A stretch of DNA of 64,000 bases, from the NCBI RefSeq assembly GCF_007990265.1, contig NZ_BJWH01000020.1, forward strand, positions 1 through 64,000. The letters run 5' to 3'. The position numbers were made by a program, and so were the translations under genes. Position 1 is the stretch's first letter; the number at the start of each line of letters is the position of its first letter. The DNA comes from Cellulomonas terrae. Its GTDB lineage: Bacteria > Actinomycetota > Actinomycetes > Actinomycetales > Cellulomonadaceae. Positions 26,270 to 35,472 of the stretch are shown here, piece after piece. Below the pieces are notes generated by a model. The model was not told the DNA's origin and searched no databases. It saw only the letters and a list, made by a program, of their open reading frames with translations.

Positions 26270-26311
26270 ACCGTCGGCGACCGCACGGCCGGAGCATAGC
26301 GAGCACGACGA

Positions 26312-26341
26312 AGCCCCCGCGAGCACGAGGCTCCGGGGGCT
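26312..26341 (-). terminator. Terminator downstream of rplT
   Basis: AGCCCCCG (26312-26319) and CGGGGGCT (26334-26341) form an 8-bp stem with a 14-base loop, followed on the minus strand by TCGTCGTG. It lies about 75 bases past the rplT stop and ends the infC-rpmI-rplT operon. Confidence 0.7.
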
Positions 26342-26414
26342 CCGGGTTCGCCGAGCCACCGCCCGGCCCCGCGGCGAGGCGGGTCGGGCGGTCGGGCTCA
26401 GCAGCGAACGAGGG

Positions 26415-26798
26415 TCACGCGGCCTTCGGCGCGTTGACGTCCTCGGGCAGCGCGGCCTTGGCGGCCTGGACGAGAGTCGCGAACGTCGCGGCGTCGTTCA
26501 CAGCCAGGTCGGCCAGCACGCGGCGGTCCACCTCGATGCCGGCGAGCTTGAGGCCCTGGATCAGGCGGTTGTAGGTCAGACCCTGCTCGCGGGACGCAGC
26601 GTTGATGCGCTGGATCCACAGCTTGCGGAAGTCCTGCTTGCGCACCTTGCGGTCGCGGTACGCGTAGACGAGGGAGTGGGTGACCTGCTCCTTCGCCTTC
26701 CGGTACAGGCGCGACCGCTGACCGCGGTAGCCCGCAGCGCGCTCGAGGGTTGTACGGCGCTTCTTCTGGGCGTTGACCGCCCGCTTCACGCGTGCCAC
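26415..26798 (-). CDS. rplT: 50S ribosomal protein L20
   Basis: L20 is an early-assembly 23S rRNA-binding protein of the large subunit. The 127-residue product starts [19 protein letters not shown] and has the conserved [17 protein letters not shown] and RRKR-type basic N-terminal tail. The globular part contains [20 protein letters not shown], as in all L20. A short Ala-rich C-terminus is normal for actinobacteria. The GTG start has AAGGAG upstream. In other bacteria L20 represses this operon by binding the leader; whether it does so here is unknown. Confidence 0.98.
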   Translation of the reverse strand: MARVKRAVNAQKKRRTTLERAAGYRGQRSRLYRKAKEQVTHSLVYAYRDRKVRKQDFRKLWIQRINAASREQGLTYNRLIQGLKLAGIEVDRRVLADLAVNDAATFATLVQAAKAALPEDVNAPKAA

Positions 26799-26861
26799 GT
26801 GATGCTCCTTGCTTGTCTCAGGCTCGGACCGGGTGACCGGGGCGCAGGTGCGCCCGCGGGA

Positions 26862-27056
26862 TCACTTCCCGAGCAGCTTCTTGATACGGGGGGCGTCGGC
26901 AGGGGAGACGACGAGGTCGCCGGCGATGCGGCGGGTGCGGCGGCTCGACTTGTGCTCGAGCAGGTGGCGACCGCCGGCCTGCTCGCGCATGACCTTGCCG
27001 GTCCCGGTGACCCGGAAGCGCTTCTTGGCACCGGAGTGCGTCTTGTTCTTCGGCAT
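26862..27056 (-). CDS. rpmI: 50S ribosomal protein L35
   Basis: L35 is a small basic large-subunit protein. The 64-residue product begins [20 protein letters not shown] and ends RIKKLLGK, with the conserved [14 protein letters not shown] in the middle; length is exactly that of the family. It sits between infC (94 bases upstream) and rplT (63 bases downstream), the canonical infC-rpmI-rplT arrangement. A GGAGA-type Shine-Dalgarno (GGAGACACGGCAGCC) precedes the ATG. Confidence 0.98.
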   Translation of the reverse strand: MPKNKTHSGAKKRFRVTGTGKVMREQAGGRHLLEHKSSRRTRRIAGDLVVSPADAPRIKKLLGK

Positions 27057-27150
27057 GGCTGCCGTGTCTCCTTGTCCTTCACATCGCACGGGTTCGTACG
27101 ACTCGTCTGGTGCGGTCCGACCGGGGGGCCGGGCCGTCCGTTCGTGCTGG

Positions 27151-28275
<1,125 letters not shown>

Positions 28276-28281
28276 GTGGTG

Positions 28282-28288
28282 CTCCTCT
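28282..28288 (-). promoter_or_regulatory. Shine-Dalgarno that places the infC start at AUC
   Basis: The minus strand reads AGAGGAG, then CACCAC, then ATC AGC GAG. The 6-base spacing from a near-perfect Shine-Dalgarno to the codon that begins the conserved ISEPRIND sequence points to ATC as the initiation codon. Confidence 0.7.
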
Positions 28289-28320
28289 AGGTTCGTCGTG
28301 GTGACCGCCGGGAACGAGGA

Positions 28321-28351
28321 AGGCCCCCGTCCTGGTCACAGGAGGAGGCCT
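28321..28351 (-). terminator. Attenuator-like hairpin in the infC leader
   Basis: On the minus strand AGGCCTCCTCCTG pairs with CAGGACGGGGGCCT around a 4-base loop, with G-U or mismatched positions in the middle. It is followed by TCCTCGTT and lies 45 bases before the infC start. It looks like an intrinsic terminator placed inside a leader, so premature termination may control the operon. Confidence 0.5.
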
Positions 28352-28618
28352 CGAGGTCCGCCGGGTGAGCTCGGCCGCGGCCATGCTCACGCCACCGGGA
28401 GCGGCTCGCGCCGTCCGGTGCGGACTGTGACCCGGTCTCTGTCGACGGTGCGTGTTCGACGCACCGAACTGTCGAGGCCCAGGTGGGAGGAACTCCACTT
28501 GTGCGCCTGGGCAGCAGCAATCACCACCCAGGTCAGTCAACTGCCTAGGTTACCAGAGCGAGCCCGAACACCCGAATCGGTGGCGGGCGCCCCCCTGTGC
28601 CGATGAGAGGATCGGCCT

Positions 28619-28987
28619 ATGAGCGAGACCAGCCCGGAGACCGACCCCACCACGACCGCCACCCGCGACATCGCCGACGTCGCCGCGGTCGAGGTCATCA
28701 CGACCGCGGCCGTCCACCTGATGAGTGCGGCTGCGGTCAAGTGCGGGCTCGCGGAGGACGGGCCGACGGGTGCCGGCGCCGACTTCCTCGACCTCGACGA
28801 GGCGCGCAAGCTCATCACCGCCCTCGCCGCCCTGGTGACGGCCTCGGCCCCCGACATCGGCAACCAGCACGCGCGGTCGCTGCGCGACGGGCTGCGCTCG
28901 CTCCAGCTCGCGTTCCGCGAGGCCTCGCCCTTCCCCGACGCGCCCGGCGAGGGTCCGGGCGAGAAGTTCACCGGCTCGGTCGTCTGA
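28619..28987 (+). CDS. DUF1844 family protein
   Basis: This 122-residue protein belongs to the DUF1844 family, common next to infC in Actinobacteria and of unknown function. The conserved helical segment VITTAAVHLMSAAAVKCGLAED (about 26-47, with a Cys) and DLDEARKLITALAALV (about 57-73) are recognisable. Both termini are low complexity. GAGAGG nine bases upstream supports the ATG. It faces away from infC, and its last 20 bases overlap the convergent MFS gene. No localisation signal is seen. Confidence 0.82.
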   Translation: MSETSPETDPTTTATRDIADVAAVEVITTAAVHLMSAAAVKCGLAEDGPTGAGADFLDLDEARKLITALAALVTASAPDIGNQHARSLRDGLRSLQLAFREASPFPDAPGEGPGEKFTGSVV

Positions 28988-30248
28988 CCCGCACGCGTCG
29001 TGCCGGGGACGCGCCCCGCCGCCGGACGACGCGCACCGACGGGACGTGCCGTGCTGCGGGACGCTCCTGCACCGCAGGAGCCACGCCGCGGCCCCGGACC
29101 AGCGCGAGGACGACGAGCCCGCCGACGGCGAGACCCCCACCGACCACGGCCGCGGTCAGGAAGCCCGCCCCCGGTGTCGCGCGGTCGATCACCGCACCGC
29201 ACAGCGGGGCGCCGAGCGCGTTGCCGACCGTCGACATCGTGCCGCTCCACCCCATGACCTCGCCGCGGCGGTGCTCGGGGACCAGCCGGACGAGCGTCGC
29301 GTTGATCGAGGACAGCGCGGGCGCGCAGGGCAGACCCGCGACGACGACCGCGACCGCGAGCCACACCGGCCCGCTCGCGAACGCGGCCGGGAGGGTCGCG
29401 AGCGCCAGCAGGGCGACGAGCAACAGCGGCGAGGGGTCGCGGTGGCTGGCCCCGTGGACGAGTCCCCCGACGACCGACCCGCCGGCCCAGAGCGCGATCA
29501 TCCAGCCGACGTCGGCGGAGCGCCCGGAGTCGTTGAGCGTCGCCACGAGGGACACGTCGGTGCCGACCAGCACGAACGACGCCGCGACGCCCGCCAGGAG
29601 CAGGACGACGAGCGCGGGACTGACCAGCCGCTGCTTCGGGAGCTCCGGCTGCGCCTCGGCCGAGAGCGCGCTGCGCGTCGGCGGGTTCGCCCACATGAGC
29701 AGCACGCCGCCGCCGACCGTCAGCGCACCCACGACCGTGAGCGCGACCGAGGTCGACGCCTGCGTCGCCAGCAGCACCCCGACGACCGGCGAGAGCATGA
29801 ACGTCAGCTCGACGGCGACGGAGTCGAGCGAGAACGCCGCCTTCTGGTGCGCGATCGGGACGAGGACCGACAGCGACTGCCGGCTGACCGAGAAGACGGG
29901 CACGAGGAACAGCCCGGCGACGAACGCGGCACCGACGAGCAGCTCGTAGGACAGGTGCGGCGCGACCAGCCAGACGGCCGACTCGACCGCGACCGACGGC
30001 GCGATCGCGCGTCGCAGCCCGAGCCGGTCGACCAGACGACCCCGCCACGGTGCCCCGAGCGCCATGCCGACGGTCGCGGCGCCCACGACGAGACCGGCCT
30101 GGCCGTAGCCGCGGTCCAGCGTCGAGACGACGTGCAGCGTGAGGACGACGCCCACCATCGCCGCGGGGATGCGCGCGAGGAAGGAGACGACGAAGAGTCG
30201 TGCGACGCCGGGCAGGCGCAGCACAGCTCCGTAGGTCGTCGAGGGCAT
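28968..30248 (-). CDS. MFS transporter
   Basis: A 426-residue integral membrane protein of the major facilitator superfamily with about 12 hydrophobic segments. MFS-like features are GRLVDRLGLRR between TM2 and TM3 (about residues 70-80) and a duplicated layout, with a loop near 195-215 (TRSALSAEAQPELPKQR) joining the two halves. The C-terminus is unusually basic (VRVVRRRGASPARRVRVRRPSR region), as expected for a cytoplasmic tail. It resembles drug/sugar efflux proteins such as the YdhP/SET group, but the substrate is unknown. It starts at ATG 30246-30248 and overlaps the DUF1844 gene end by 20 bases in a convergent arrangement. Confidence 0.88.
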   Translation of the reverse strand: MPSTTYGAVLRLPGVARLFVVSFLARIPAAMVGVVLTLHVVSTLDRGYGQAGLVVGAATVGMALGAPWRGRLVDRLGLRRAIAPSVAVESAVWLVAPHLSYELLVGAAFVAGLFLVPVFSVSRQSLSVLVPIAHQKAAFSLDSVAVELTFMLSPVVGVLLATQASTSVALTVVGALTVGGGVLLMWANPPTRSALSAEAQPELPKQRLVSPALVVLLLAGVAASFVLVGTDVSLVATLNDSGRSADVGWMIALWAGGSVVGGLVHGASHRDPSPLLLVALLALATLPAAFASGPVWLAVAVVVAGLPCAPALSSINATLVRLVPEHRRGEVMGWSGTMSTVGNALGAPLCGAVIDRATPGAGFLTAAVVGGGLAVGGLVVLALVRGRGVAPAVQERPAARHVPSVRVVRRRGASPARRVRVRRPSR

Positions 30249-30354
30249 CCGACGATTGTCACCGCTGCAGCTGCGTGTCCTCGCCCTGATTTCCTCCGGC
30301 CGGGCGGGGCGCGCCCGGGGAGCACGAGCGCGCCAGACGCACAGACGTGCCTCG

Positions 30355-30360
30355 TATCCT
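30355..30360 (+). promoter_or_regulatory. -10 element for a leaderless transcript
   Basis: TATCCT (preceded by G) lies exactly 6 bases before the ATG at 30367. No Shine-Dalgarno is present, so transcription probably starts at or next to the start codon. No good -35 is seen. Confidence 0.4.
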
Positions 30361-30366
30361 GGGCCG

Positions 30367-31035
30367 ATGCAGCCCGACGAGCCGCTCCCTCGTGACGTCC
30401 CGCCCTCCCGCCCCGAGCCGCCGGTGACAGAGATCACGCGGGTGAACCCGCCCGCGCCGGCCGCGGCTCCGTGGTACCCGGGGACGCCCGCGGCACAGCC
30501 GGAACCACCGGCGGAGCGTCGTCGGCCCGGCGCGGCGGCGATCGTGCTGGCGGTGCTGCTCGTCGCCACGCTCGTCGGTGCCGGCCTCGTCCTGGGCCGC
30601 ATGCTGACGACCAACGAGGCCTGGCAGGAGTCCACCCAGCAGTGGGAGACGCTGGCGCGCTCGACCGCGGAGGAGCTGGCGGCGTCGCAGGCCGACCTCG
30701 CCGCGACGCAGGCCGAGCTCGACGCCACGACGACGCAGCTGGCCACCGCCCAGCAGCGGATCACGCAGCTGGCCGACGAGAAGGCTCAGCTCGGGGACAC
30801 CAGCGCGTCGCAGCAGCAGCTGGCCGACTACCAGTCACGGGTGTCGCAGGCGGCCGGGCAGGTCGCGACGGCGCTGGCCAGCTGCGTGGACGGTCAGCAG
30901 CGGCTCATCGGGTACCTGCAGAACTCCGACCAGTACGACCCGGCCGACCTCGAGCGGTTCACGTCCGACGTGCAGACGGTGTGCGCCCGCGCGACCGACG
31001 CTAACGCCGCGCTCCAGCGCGAGCTCGAACGATGA
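30367..31035 (+). CDS. Membrane-anchored coiled-coil protein of unknown function
   Basis: The 222-residue protein has a Pro-rich cytoplasmic N-terminus (1-55), one transmembrane helix (about 59-79, AAAIVLAVLLVATLVGAGLVL) and an extracytoplasmic coiled coil (about 85-165) rich in Ala, Gln, Thr and Glu with repeats of the type DLAATQAELDATTTQLATAQ. A C-terminal part holds two cysteines (ASCVDGQ and QTVCARA), which may pair. No enzyme motif is seen. Its stop overlaps the start of the lipoprotein protease gene (ATGA), so the two are co-translated and may work together at the cell surface. Confidence 0.75.
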   Translation: MQPDEPLPRDVPPSRPEPPVTEITRVNPPAPAAAPWYPGTPAAQPEPPAERRRPGAAAIVLAVLLVATLVGAGLVLGRMLTTNEAWQESTQQWETLARSTAEELAASQADLAATQAELDATTTQLATAQQRITQLADEKAQLGDTSASQQQLADYQSRVSQAAGQVATALASCVDGQQRLIGYLQNSDQYDPADLERFTSDVQTVCARATDANAALQRELER

Positions 31036-31754
31036 GGCGGCGGCTGGCCGTCGTCGCCCTCGTCCTCCTGACCAGCGGCTGCACCCTCCTGCCCGCCCCG
31101 CCGGCACCCGTGCCGACGGACGTCATGCCCACCGACCTGCCGCAGCAGACCCCGACGTCCAGCGGGAACCTGTCCCCCGACGGCTTCGACTCCGCCCAGC
31201 GGATGGCGGTGCGGATCCGGAACATCGGCTGCGGCACCCTGTCGACCGGCTCCGGGTTCGCGCTCGACGACCACACCCTGGTGACCAACCGGCACGTCGT
31301 CAGCGACTCGTCGACGCTCCAGCTCAGCACCTACGACGGCCGGGACATCGGCGCCGCGGCGGCGAGCACGGCCGCCCTGGCCGACCTGGCGATCGTGCGC
31401 ACCGACGACGCCCTGCCCGCCGCGCCCGAGCTCGCGCCCGCCGACCCGGCCGTGGGCGACCAGGTCACGGTCGTCGGCTACCCGCTCGGGCGCGCGCTCA
31501 CCGTGACCACCGGGCAGGTGCTCGCCAGCCAGACCGACCCGCTCAACGCGAACCTCGGCGCGGTCCTCGTCACGGACGCGCCCGTCGAGCACGGCAGCTC
31601 GGGGTCGGCGGTCCTCGACAGCGACGGCCGCGTGGTGGGGGTGGTGTACGCGAAGGACTCGAACGGGCACAGTTTTGTGGTGCCCGTGAGCACGCTGCGG
31701 GCCATGCTGGACGACGAGGCGTCGTTCACGCCCACCGCGCCCTGCGCCGGCTGA
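31032..31754 (+). CDS. Lipoprotein trypsin-like serine protease
   Basis: The 240-residue protein starts with a lipoprotein signal peptide ending LTSGC (Cys17 lipid-modified). After a Pro/Thr-rich linker a chymotrypsin-fold domain (about 55-235) follows, with an apparent catalytic triad: His88 in TNRHVV, Asp118 in LADLAIV, and Ser190 in HGSSGSAV. There is no PDZ domain, so it differs from DegP/HtrA. It is probably anchored to the outer face of the membrane. It is co-translated with the upstream coiled-coil protein (4-base overlap) and followed by a GerW-like gene 20 bases on. The substrate is unknown. Confidence 0.88.
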   Translation: MRRRLAVVALVLLTSGCTLLPAPPAPVPTDVMPTDLPQQTPTSSGNLSPDGFDSAQRMAVRIRNIGCGTLSTGSGFALDDHTLVTNRHVVSDSSTLQLSTYDGRDIGAAAASTAALADLAIVRTDDALPAAPELAPADPAVGDQVTVVGYPLGRALTVTTGQVLASQTDPLNANLGAVLVTDAPVEHGSSGSAVLDSDGRVVGVVYAKDSNGHSFVVPVSTLRAMLDDEASFTPTAPCAG

Positions 31755-31774
31755 CCCGATCCCGGGAGGACCCC

Positions 31775-32173
31775 ATGGCTGTTCCGCACTTCGACCCCGC
31801 CAGCCTCACCAACGCCGCGAACGACACGTTCACCGTGCGTCGCGTGTTCGGGGAGGCGTACGAGCGCAACGGCACCCTCGTCATCCCCGTCGCCCGCCTG
31901 TGGGGCGGGACCGGCTCCGGGTCGGGCGGGGGCGAGGCAGGCACGCCGGCCTCGGACGCCGAGACCGCGCGCGGCGGCGTCCAGGAGGGTCACGGCGGTG
32001 GCGGTGGCTACGGCGTGCACGTCAAGGCCGTGGGCGTCTTCGTCGTCGACGAGACCGGCGCCCACTGGCAGCCGGCGCTGGACCTCAACCGGGTGATCCT
32101 CGGGGGTCAGATCGTGGCCGCCGCCGTGCTCAGCACGTTCGCGCTCGCGTGGGCGGTGAAGCGCGCTCGCTAG
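31775..32173 (+). CDS. GerW (YtfJ)-like protein
   Basis: The 132-residue protein has the GerW/YtfJ pattern: NDTFTVRRVFGEAYERNGTLVIPVARL, a Gly-rich stretch, and GGGGGYGVHVKAVGVFVVD (about 73-91). One hydrophobic segment lies near the C-terminus (about 109-128). GerW is known from Bacillus spore germination, but homologues are widespread in non-sporulating actinobacteria, where the role is unknown. GGGAGGACCCC precedes the ATG. Its TAG stop shares the bases CTAG with the stop of the convergent SseB gene. Confidence 0.8.
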   Translation: MAVPHFDPASLTNAANDTFTVRRVFGEAYERNGTLVIPVARLWGGTGSGSGGGEAGTPASDAETARGGVQEGHGGGGGYGVHVKAVGVFVVDETGAHWQPALDLNRVILGGQIVAAAVLSTFALAWAVKRAR

Positions 32174-32901
32174 CCGGCCGCCCGTGGCCGCAGCTCCACG
32201 GAGTCGACGCGCGTCGCCACCAGCTCCACGCCGGCCAACGCACCGTTGACCTGCGCGAGGACCGCGTCGAGCCCCGCACGGTCCAGCCCGGCGACCAGCG
32301 CGACGACGACCGCGACCTCCGCACGGCTCCCCGGGACCGCGTCCACCGACACCACACCCGGCACGGTCGCCACCGCCGCGACGATCGCGTCGCGGACCTC
32401 CGGGTCGACGCGCTCGGCGATGACCGCCGGACGCCACGGCTCCTGCTGCGCGAGCGCCCACACGGCCGGGCGCGGGACGAGCACCGTCGTCGGACCGCCG
32501 GGGTCGACGACCAGCACCTCCCAGCCCTCGGTCACCGCCGAGAGCGCGGCGCGCGCGACGTCCGACGGCACGGGCCGGGCGTCCGTCCGCCACGCGGCCA
32601 TCGTCGCGACCGACGTGAACACCGGCAGGGCGGTCCGCCCGTCGGGGGCCTGCAGCGCGACGATCCCGGCTGACGCCTCCTTGTCGACGGTGTGCGCGTG
32701 GCCGTCGTGCACGACGACGTCCTCGACCTCGAGCTCCGCGAGCACCGGCACGAGCACGCGCGTCCCGGCCAGCGCGTCGACCAGTGCAGGGACCGTCCCC
32801 GAGCCGTCCTGGAGCGCGGCCAGAGCGGCAGCGACCGCCGGGTCGGCGCTGCCGTCGTCCCCCGCGAACGGGGACGACGGCGGGAGCTCGCGACCCGTCA
32901 C
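32170..32901 (-). CDS. SseB-like domain protein
   Basis: This 243-residue protein has an SseB N-terminal domain (about 25-160): [60 protein letters not shown] and a [11 protein letters not shown] motif. A C-terminal half of alternating strands and helices follows ([18 protein letters not shown]...[10 protein letters not shown]). SseB-type proteins have no defined enzymatic role in actinobacteria, but they often sit beside hisA. A GTG start overlaps the hisA stop by 4 bases, so it belongs to the his operon transcript. Confidence 0.82.
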   Translation of the reverse strand: MTGRELPPSSPFAGDDGSADPAVAAALAALQDGSGTVPALVDALAGTRVLVPVLAELEVEDVVVHDGHAHTVDKEASAGIVALQAPDGRTALPVFTSVATMAAWRTDARPVPSDVARAALSAVTEGWEVLVVDPGGPTTVLVPRPAVWALAQQEPWRPAVIAERVDPEVRDAIVAAVATVPGVVSVDAVPGSRAEVAVVVALVAGLDRAGLDAVLAQVNGALAGVELVATRVDSVELRPRAAG

Positions 32902-33638
32902 GGGCGTCCGGCGACCTCCAGCGCCTCGGGCAGCGTGAACGCGCCGGCATAGAGCGCCTTGCCGACGATCGCGCCCTCGACGCCCAGCGGCACGAGCGTC
33001 CGGAGCACGCGCAGGTCCTCCAGGCTGGAGACGCCGCCCGACGCGATCACCGGGGCGTCCGTCCGGGCGCACATCTGCTGCAGCAGCTCGACGTTCGGGC
33101 CGTTGAGCATGCCGTCCTTGTTGACGTCCGTGACGACGTACCGGGCGCACCCGGCGTCCTCGAGGCGGGCGAGCACCTCCCAGAGGTCCCCGCCGTCCTT
33201 CGTCCAGCCGCGCGCGGCCAGCGTCGTGCCGCGGACGTCGAGCCCGACCGCGACCTGCTCGCCGTACGAGCCGATGAGCCGGGCGGTCCACTCCGGGTTC
33301 TCCAGGGCGGCCGTGCCGAGGTTGATGCGGGTCGCACCCGTGCCGAGCGCGCGCTCCACCGAGGCGTCGTCGCGGATGCCGCCCGACAGCTCGACCTTGA
33401 CGCCCTTGCCGACGAGCTCGGCGGTGACCTCGGCGAGCAGGTCGGCGTTCGACCCGCGCCCGAAGGCCGCGTCGAGGTCGACGAGGTGGATCCACTCCGC
33501 GCCGCCCTCGTACCAGTCGAGCGCAGCGGACAGCGGGTCGCCGTAGCCCGTCTCGGTGCCGGCGGCGCCCTGGGTCAGGCGGACGGCCTGGCCGTCGGCG
33601 ACGTCGACGGCGGGCAGCAGCTCGAGGCGGTCGGTCAT
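32898..33638 (-). CDS. hisA: Phosphoribosyl isomerase (HisA/PriA)
   Basis: HisA isomerises ProFAR to PRFAR in histidine synthesis; in actinobacteria the PriA form also serves tryptophan synthesis as TrpF. The 246-residue (beta-alpha)8 barrel has the first catalytic Asp in [10 protein letters not shown] (about residue 12), phosphate-binding ELSGGIRDD (about 83-91), the second Asp region [10 protein letters not shown] and the second phosphate site IASGGVSS. No trpF is seen nearby, so dual function is plausible but inferred. It starts 4 bases after the HisH-like gene. Confidence 0.95.
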   Translation of the reverse strand: MTDRLELLPAVDVADGQAVRLTQGAAGTETGYGDPLSAALDWYEGGAEWIHLVDLDAAFGRGSNADLLAEVTAELVGKGVKVELSGGIRDDASVERALGTGATRINLGTAALENPEWTARLIGSYGEQVAVGLDVRGTTLAARGWTKDGGDLWEVLARLEDAGCARYVVTDVNKDGMLNGPNVELLQQMCARTDAPVIASGGVSSLEDLRVLRTLVPLGVEGAIVGKALYAGAFTLPEALEVAGRP

Positions 33639-33642
33639 GCGG

Positions 33643-34308
33643 TCACTCCGGTGAGGTCGAGGGGGCGAGTGGGCTCAGGGACGAGACCCAGCGGGCGAGC
33701 ACCGTGGCGCCGGCCTCGCCGGACGACTCGGGGTGGACGGCGAGCGCGACGAGCGGCCCGTTCTCGACGGCGACCACGAAACGCTCGTCGCCGGACGGCC
33801 AGATGACCACCGGGACGACGAGGCGGGTGTCCGCGGGCCAGTCGTCGAGCAGCGGGAACGTGCGGGGCGCGCGGGCGTCGGGGAGGTGGAAGCGGGCACC
33901 GTCGAGGCCGTCGAACAGGGCGGACCGGGACGGCGCCTGCACCGCGACCTCACCGGGGGGCGTCCCGACGGAGTCCACGACCCCGGCCCACTCCCCCAGT
34001 CCCTCCGTCACGGCACCGTCCTCGACGACGTCGGTGAACATCACGTGCATCCCGACACCGATCGCGAGCACCGCCCGACCGCCCGCGAGCCGGCGGTCGA
34101 CCACCTGGTCGGCGCCGAGCCTGCGCAGGGCGGGCATCACGTCCGCGGCCCGGGCGCGGCCGGCGATCACGAGCCCGTCGGCGACCAGGGCCGTGCGCTT
34201 GTCCGCCGTGACCTCGACCCGCGCCCCGGCGGTGGTCAGGGCCTGCGCCAACGGTCCGTGGTCGTCGGCGCCGTGGTCGAGCACGACGACGAGAGGCTGA
34301 GCAGGCAC
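33643..34308 (-). CDS. Degenerate HisH-like glutamine amidotransferase lacking the catalytic cysteine
   Basis: By position (between hisB and hisA) and by sequence this is the glutaminase subunit of imidazole-glycerol-phosphate synthase. [10 protein letters not shown] at the N-terminus, [18 protein letters not shown] and [20 protein letters not shown] all align with HisH. The nucleophile elbow, normally GICVGM or similar, reads AIGVGM, so Gly84 replaces the catalytic Cys. His192 and Glu194 of the triad remain. The usual PGVGAF loop reads AGRARA and the HMGWN segment is absent. It may be a structural subunit with HisF working on ammonia, or a protein with another role. GTG 34306-34308 is taken as start (221 residues). 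Confidence 0.75.
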   Translation of the reverse strand: MPAQPLVVVLDHGADDHGPLAQALTTAGARVEVTADKRTALVADGLVIAGRARAADVMPALRRLGADQVVDRRLAGGRAVLAIGVGMHVMFTDVVEDGAVTEGLGEWAGVVDSVGTPPGEVAVQAPSRSALFDGLDGARFHLPDARAPRTFPLLDDWPADTRLVVPVVIWPSGDERFVVAVENGPLVALAVHPESSGEAGATVLARWVSSLSPLAPSTSPE

Positions 34309-34366
34309 CGGGACACGGTACCCGCGGGCGCGGGACGGCACGCTCGCGCGCCGGTCCGCGAGACGC

Positions 34367-34858
34367 CTACCTGCGCTTCGCGGAGCTCGCGATCGTCCGC
34401 ATCGCCTGCCAGCGGGACATGCCGACGCTCGTGACGACGCCCTCGACCTCGCCCGCCTGGACGGAGCCGAGCAGCAGGTCCTCCAGCACCGGGGGCGCGT
34501 CGGACAGCACGAGGCCCGCGGGCAGGTCGCCGTCGCGCTCCCCGCCCGCCCAGCGCGACGCCGTGATCTGCCCCTCGCGCCGCTCCAGCAGGATCACCGG
34601 CACCGTGCGCAGCAGCTTCGAGATCGCCGCCGCGCCGTCCGCCGCGGCCCGCGGGTCGCGCAGCGCCGCGATGGCCCCGATCGGCGTCGGCACGACGTCG
34701 ACGTCGACCTTCGCGATCGCGCACGCCGCGGCGAGCGGGGCGGGCGCGGCCACCTGTGTGATCACCAGGACGACCGAGGGGTCCTCCGTGGCTCCGTCCA
34801 GCAACGAGGACAGGTCGTCGGGGACCTCGATGTCGTCGGGAAGGTCGTCGTCGACCAT
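34367..34858 (-). CDS. Unknown 163-residue protein inside the histidine operon
   Basis: I do not recognise this protein. It is soluble, has an acidic N-terminus ([16 protein letters not shown]), a VVLVITQVAAPAPLAAACAIAKVDVDVVPTP segment that looks like two strands flanking a helix, an AAISKLLRTVPVILLERREG core and a basic C-terminus (MRTIASSAKRR). No catalytic motif is evident. Its ATG shares one base with the hisB stop (TGATG), so it is tightly coupled to hisB, and it precedes the altered HisH-like gene by 58 bases. That position suggests a link to histidine synthesis, but this is context only. Confidence 0.8.
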   Translation of the reverse strand: MVDDDLPDDIEVPDDLSSLLDGATEDPSVVLVITQVAAPAPLAAACAIAKVDVDVVPTPIGAIAALRDPRAAADGAAAISKLLRTVPVILLERREGQITASRWAGGERDGDLPAGLVLSDAPPVLEDLLLGSVQAGEVEGVVTSVGMSRWQAMRTIASSAKRR

Positions 34859-35472
34859 CAGAGCGCACCCTTCGTCGACGGGATGCCCTCCACGCGCGGG
34901 TCGAGCGCGACGGCGAACCGCAGGGCCCGGGCGAGCGCCTTGAACTGCGCCTCGACGATGTGGTGCGGGTCGCGGCCCGCGAGCACGCGCACGTGGATGC
35001 TGAACGCGGCGTGGTGCGCGATGGACTCGAGCACGTGCCGGGTCAGCGACCCGGTGAAGTGCCCGCCGATCAGGTGGTACTCCTGACCGGGAGGCTCCCC
35101 CGTGTGCACCAGGTACGGCCGGCCGGACACGTCGACCACGGCCTGCGCGAGCGCCTCGTCGAGCGGCACCGTGGCGTCACCGAACCGCGAGATGCCGCGC
35201 TTGTCGCCCAGAGCCTGGCGCAGCGCCTCGCCGATCGTGATCGCGACGTCCTCGACCGTGTGGTGCGCGTCGATGTCCGTGTCCCCCGTCGCTCTGACGG
35301 TGAGATCGATGAGCGAGTGCTTGCCCAGGGCCGTGAGCATGTGGTCGTAGAACGGCACCGTCGTCGAGATGTCCGTACGGCCGGTGCCGTCGAGGTCGAG
35401 CTCGACCAGCACGCTCGACTCGCTCGTGGCGCGCTCGATGCGCGCGGTACGCCCAGCGTTCTTGGGGCTCAC
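34858..35472 (-). CDS. hisB: Imidazoleglycerol-phosphate dehydratase
   Basis: HisB removes water from imidazole glycerol phosphate to give imidazole acetol phosphate, in a Mn-dependent 24-mer. The 204-residue monofunctional enzyme has the metal-binding motifs DAHHTVED (about 72-79) and HHAAFSIHV (about 156-164), plus DPHHIVEA (about 171-178). Its length is typical of the form without a phosphatase domain, so histidinol-phosphatase must be elsewhere. A GTG start overlaps the hisC stop by 4 bases. It is otherwise conventional. Confidence 0.97.
   Translation of the reverse strand: MSPKNAGRTARIERATSESSVLVELDLDGTGRTDISTTVPFYDHMLTALGKHSLIDLTVRATGDTDIDAHHTVEDVAITIGEALRQALGDKRGISRFGDATVPLDEALAQAVVDVSGRPYLVHTGEPPGQEYHLIGGHFTGSLTRHVLESIAHHAAFSIHVRVLAGRDPHHIVEAQFKALARALRFAVALDPRVEGIPSTKGAL

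Larger units (their letters stand above)
28276..28618 (-). promoter_or_regulatory. infC leader and promoter region
   Basis: This 343-base gap between infC (minus) and the DUF1844 gene (plus) contains no gene. On the minus strand several strong inverted repeats are visible: GGTGCGTCGAACACGCACC (a hairpin with a 5-base arm), GCACCGG/CCGGTG arms, and the terminator-like hairpin at 28321-28351. A TAACCT hexamer near 28550 could be a -10. The density of structure and the position before a ribosomal-protein operon suggest a regulatory RNA leader. Confidence 0.5.
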
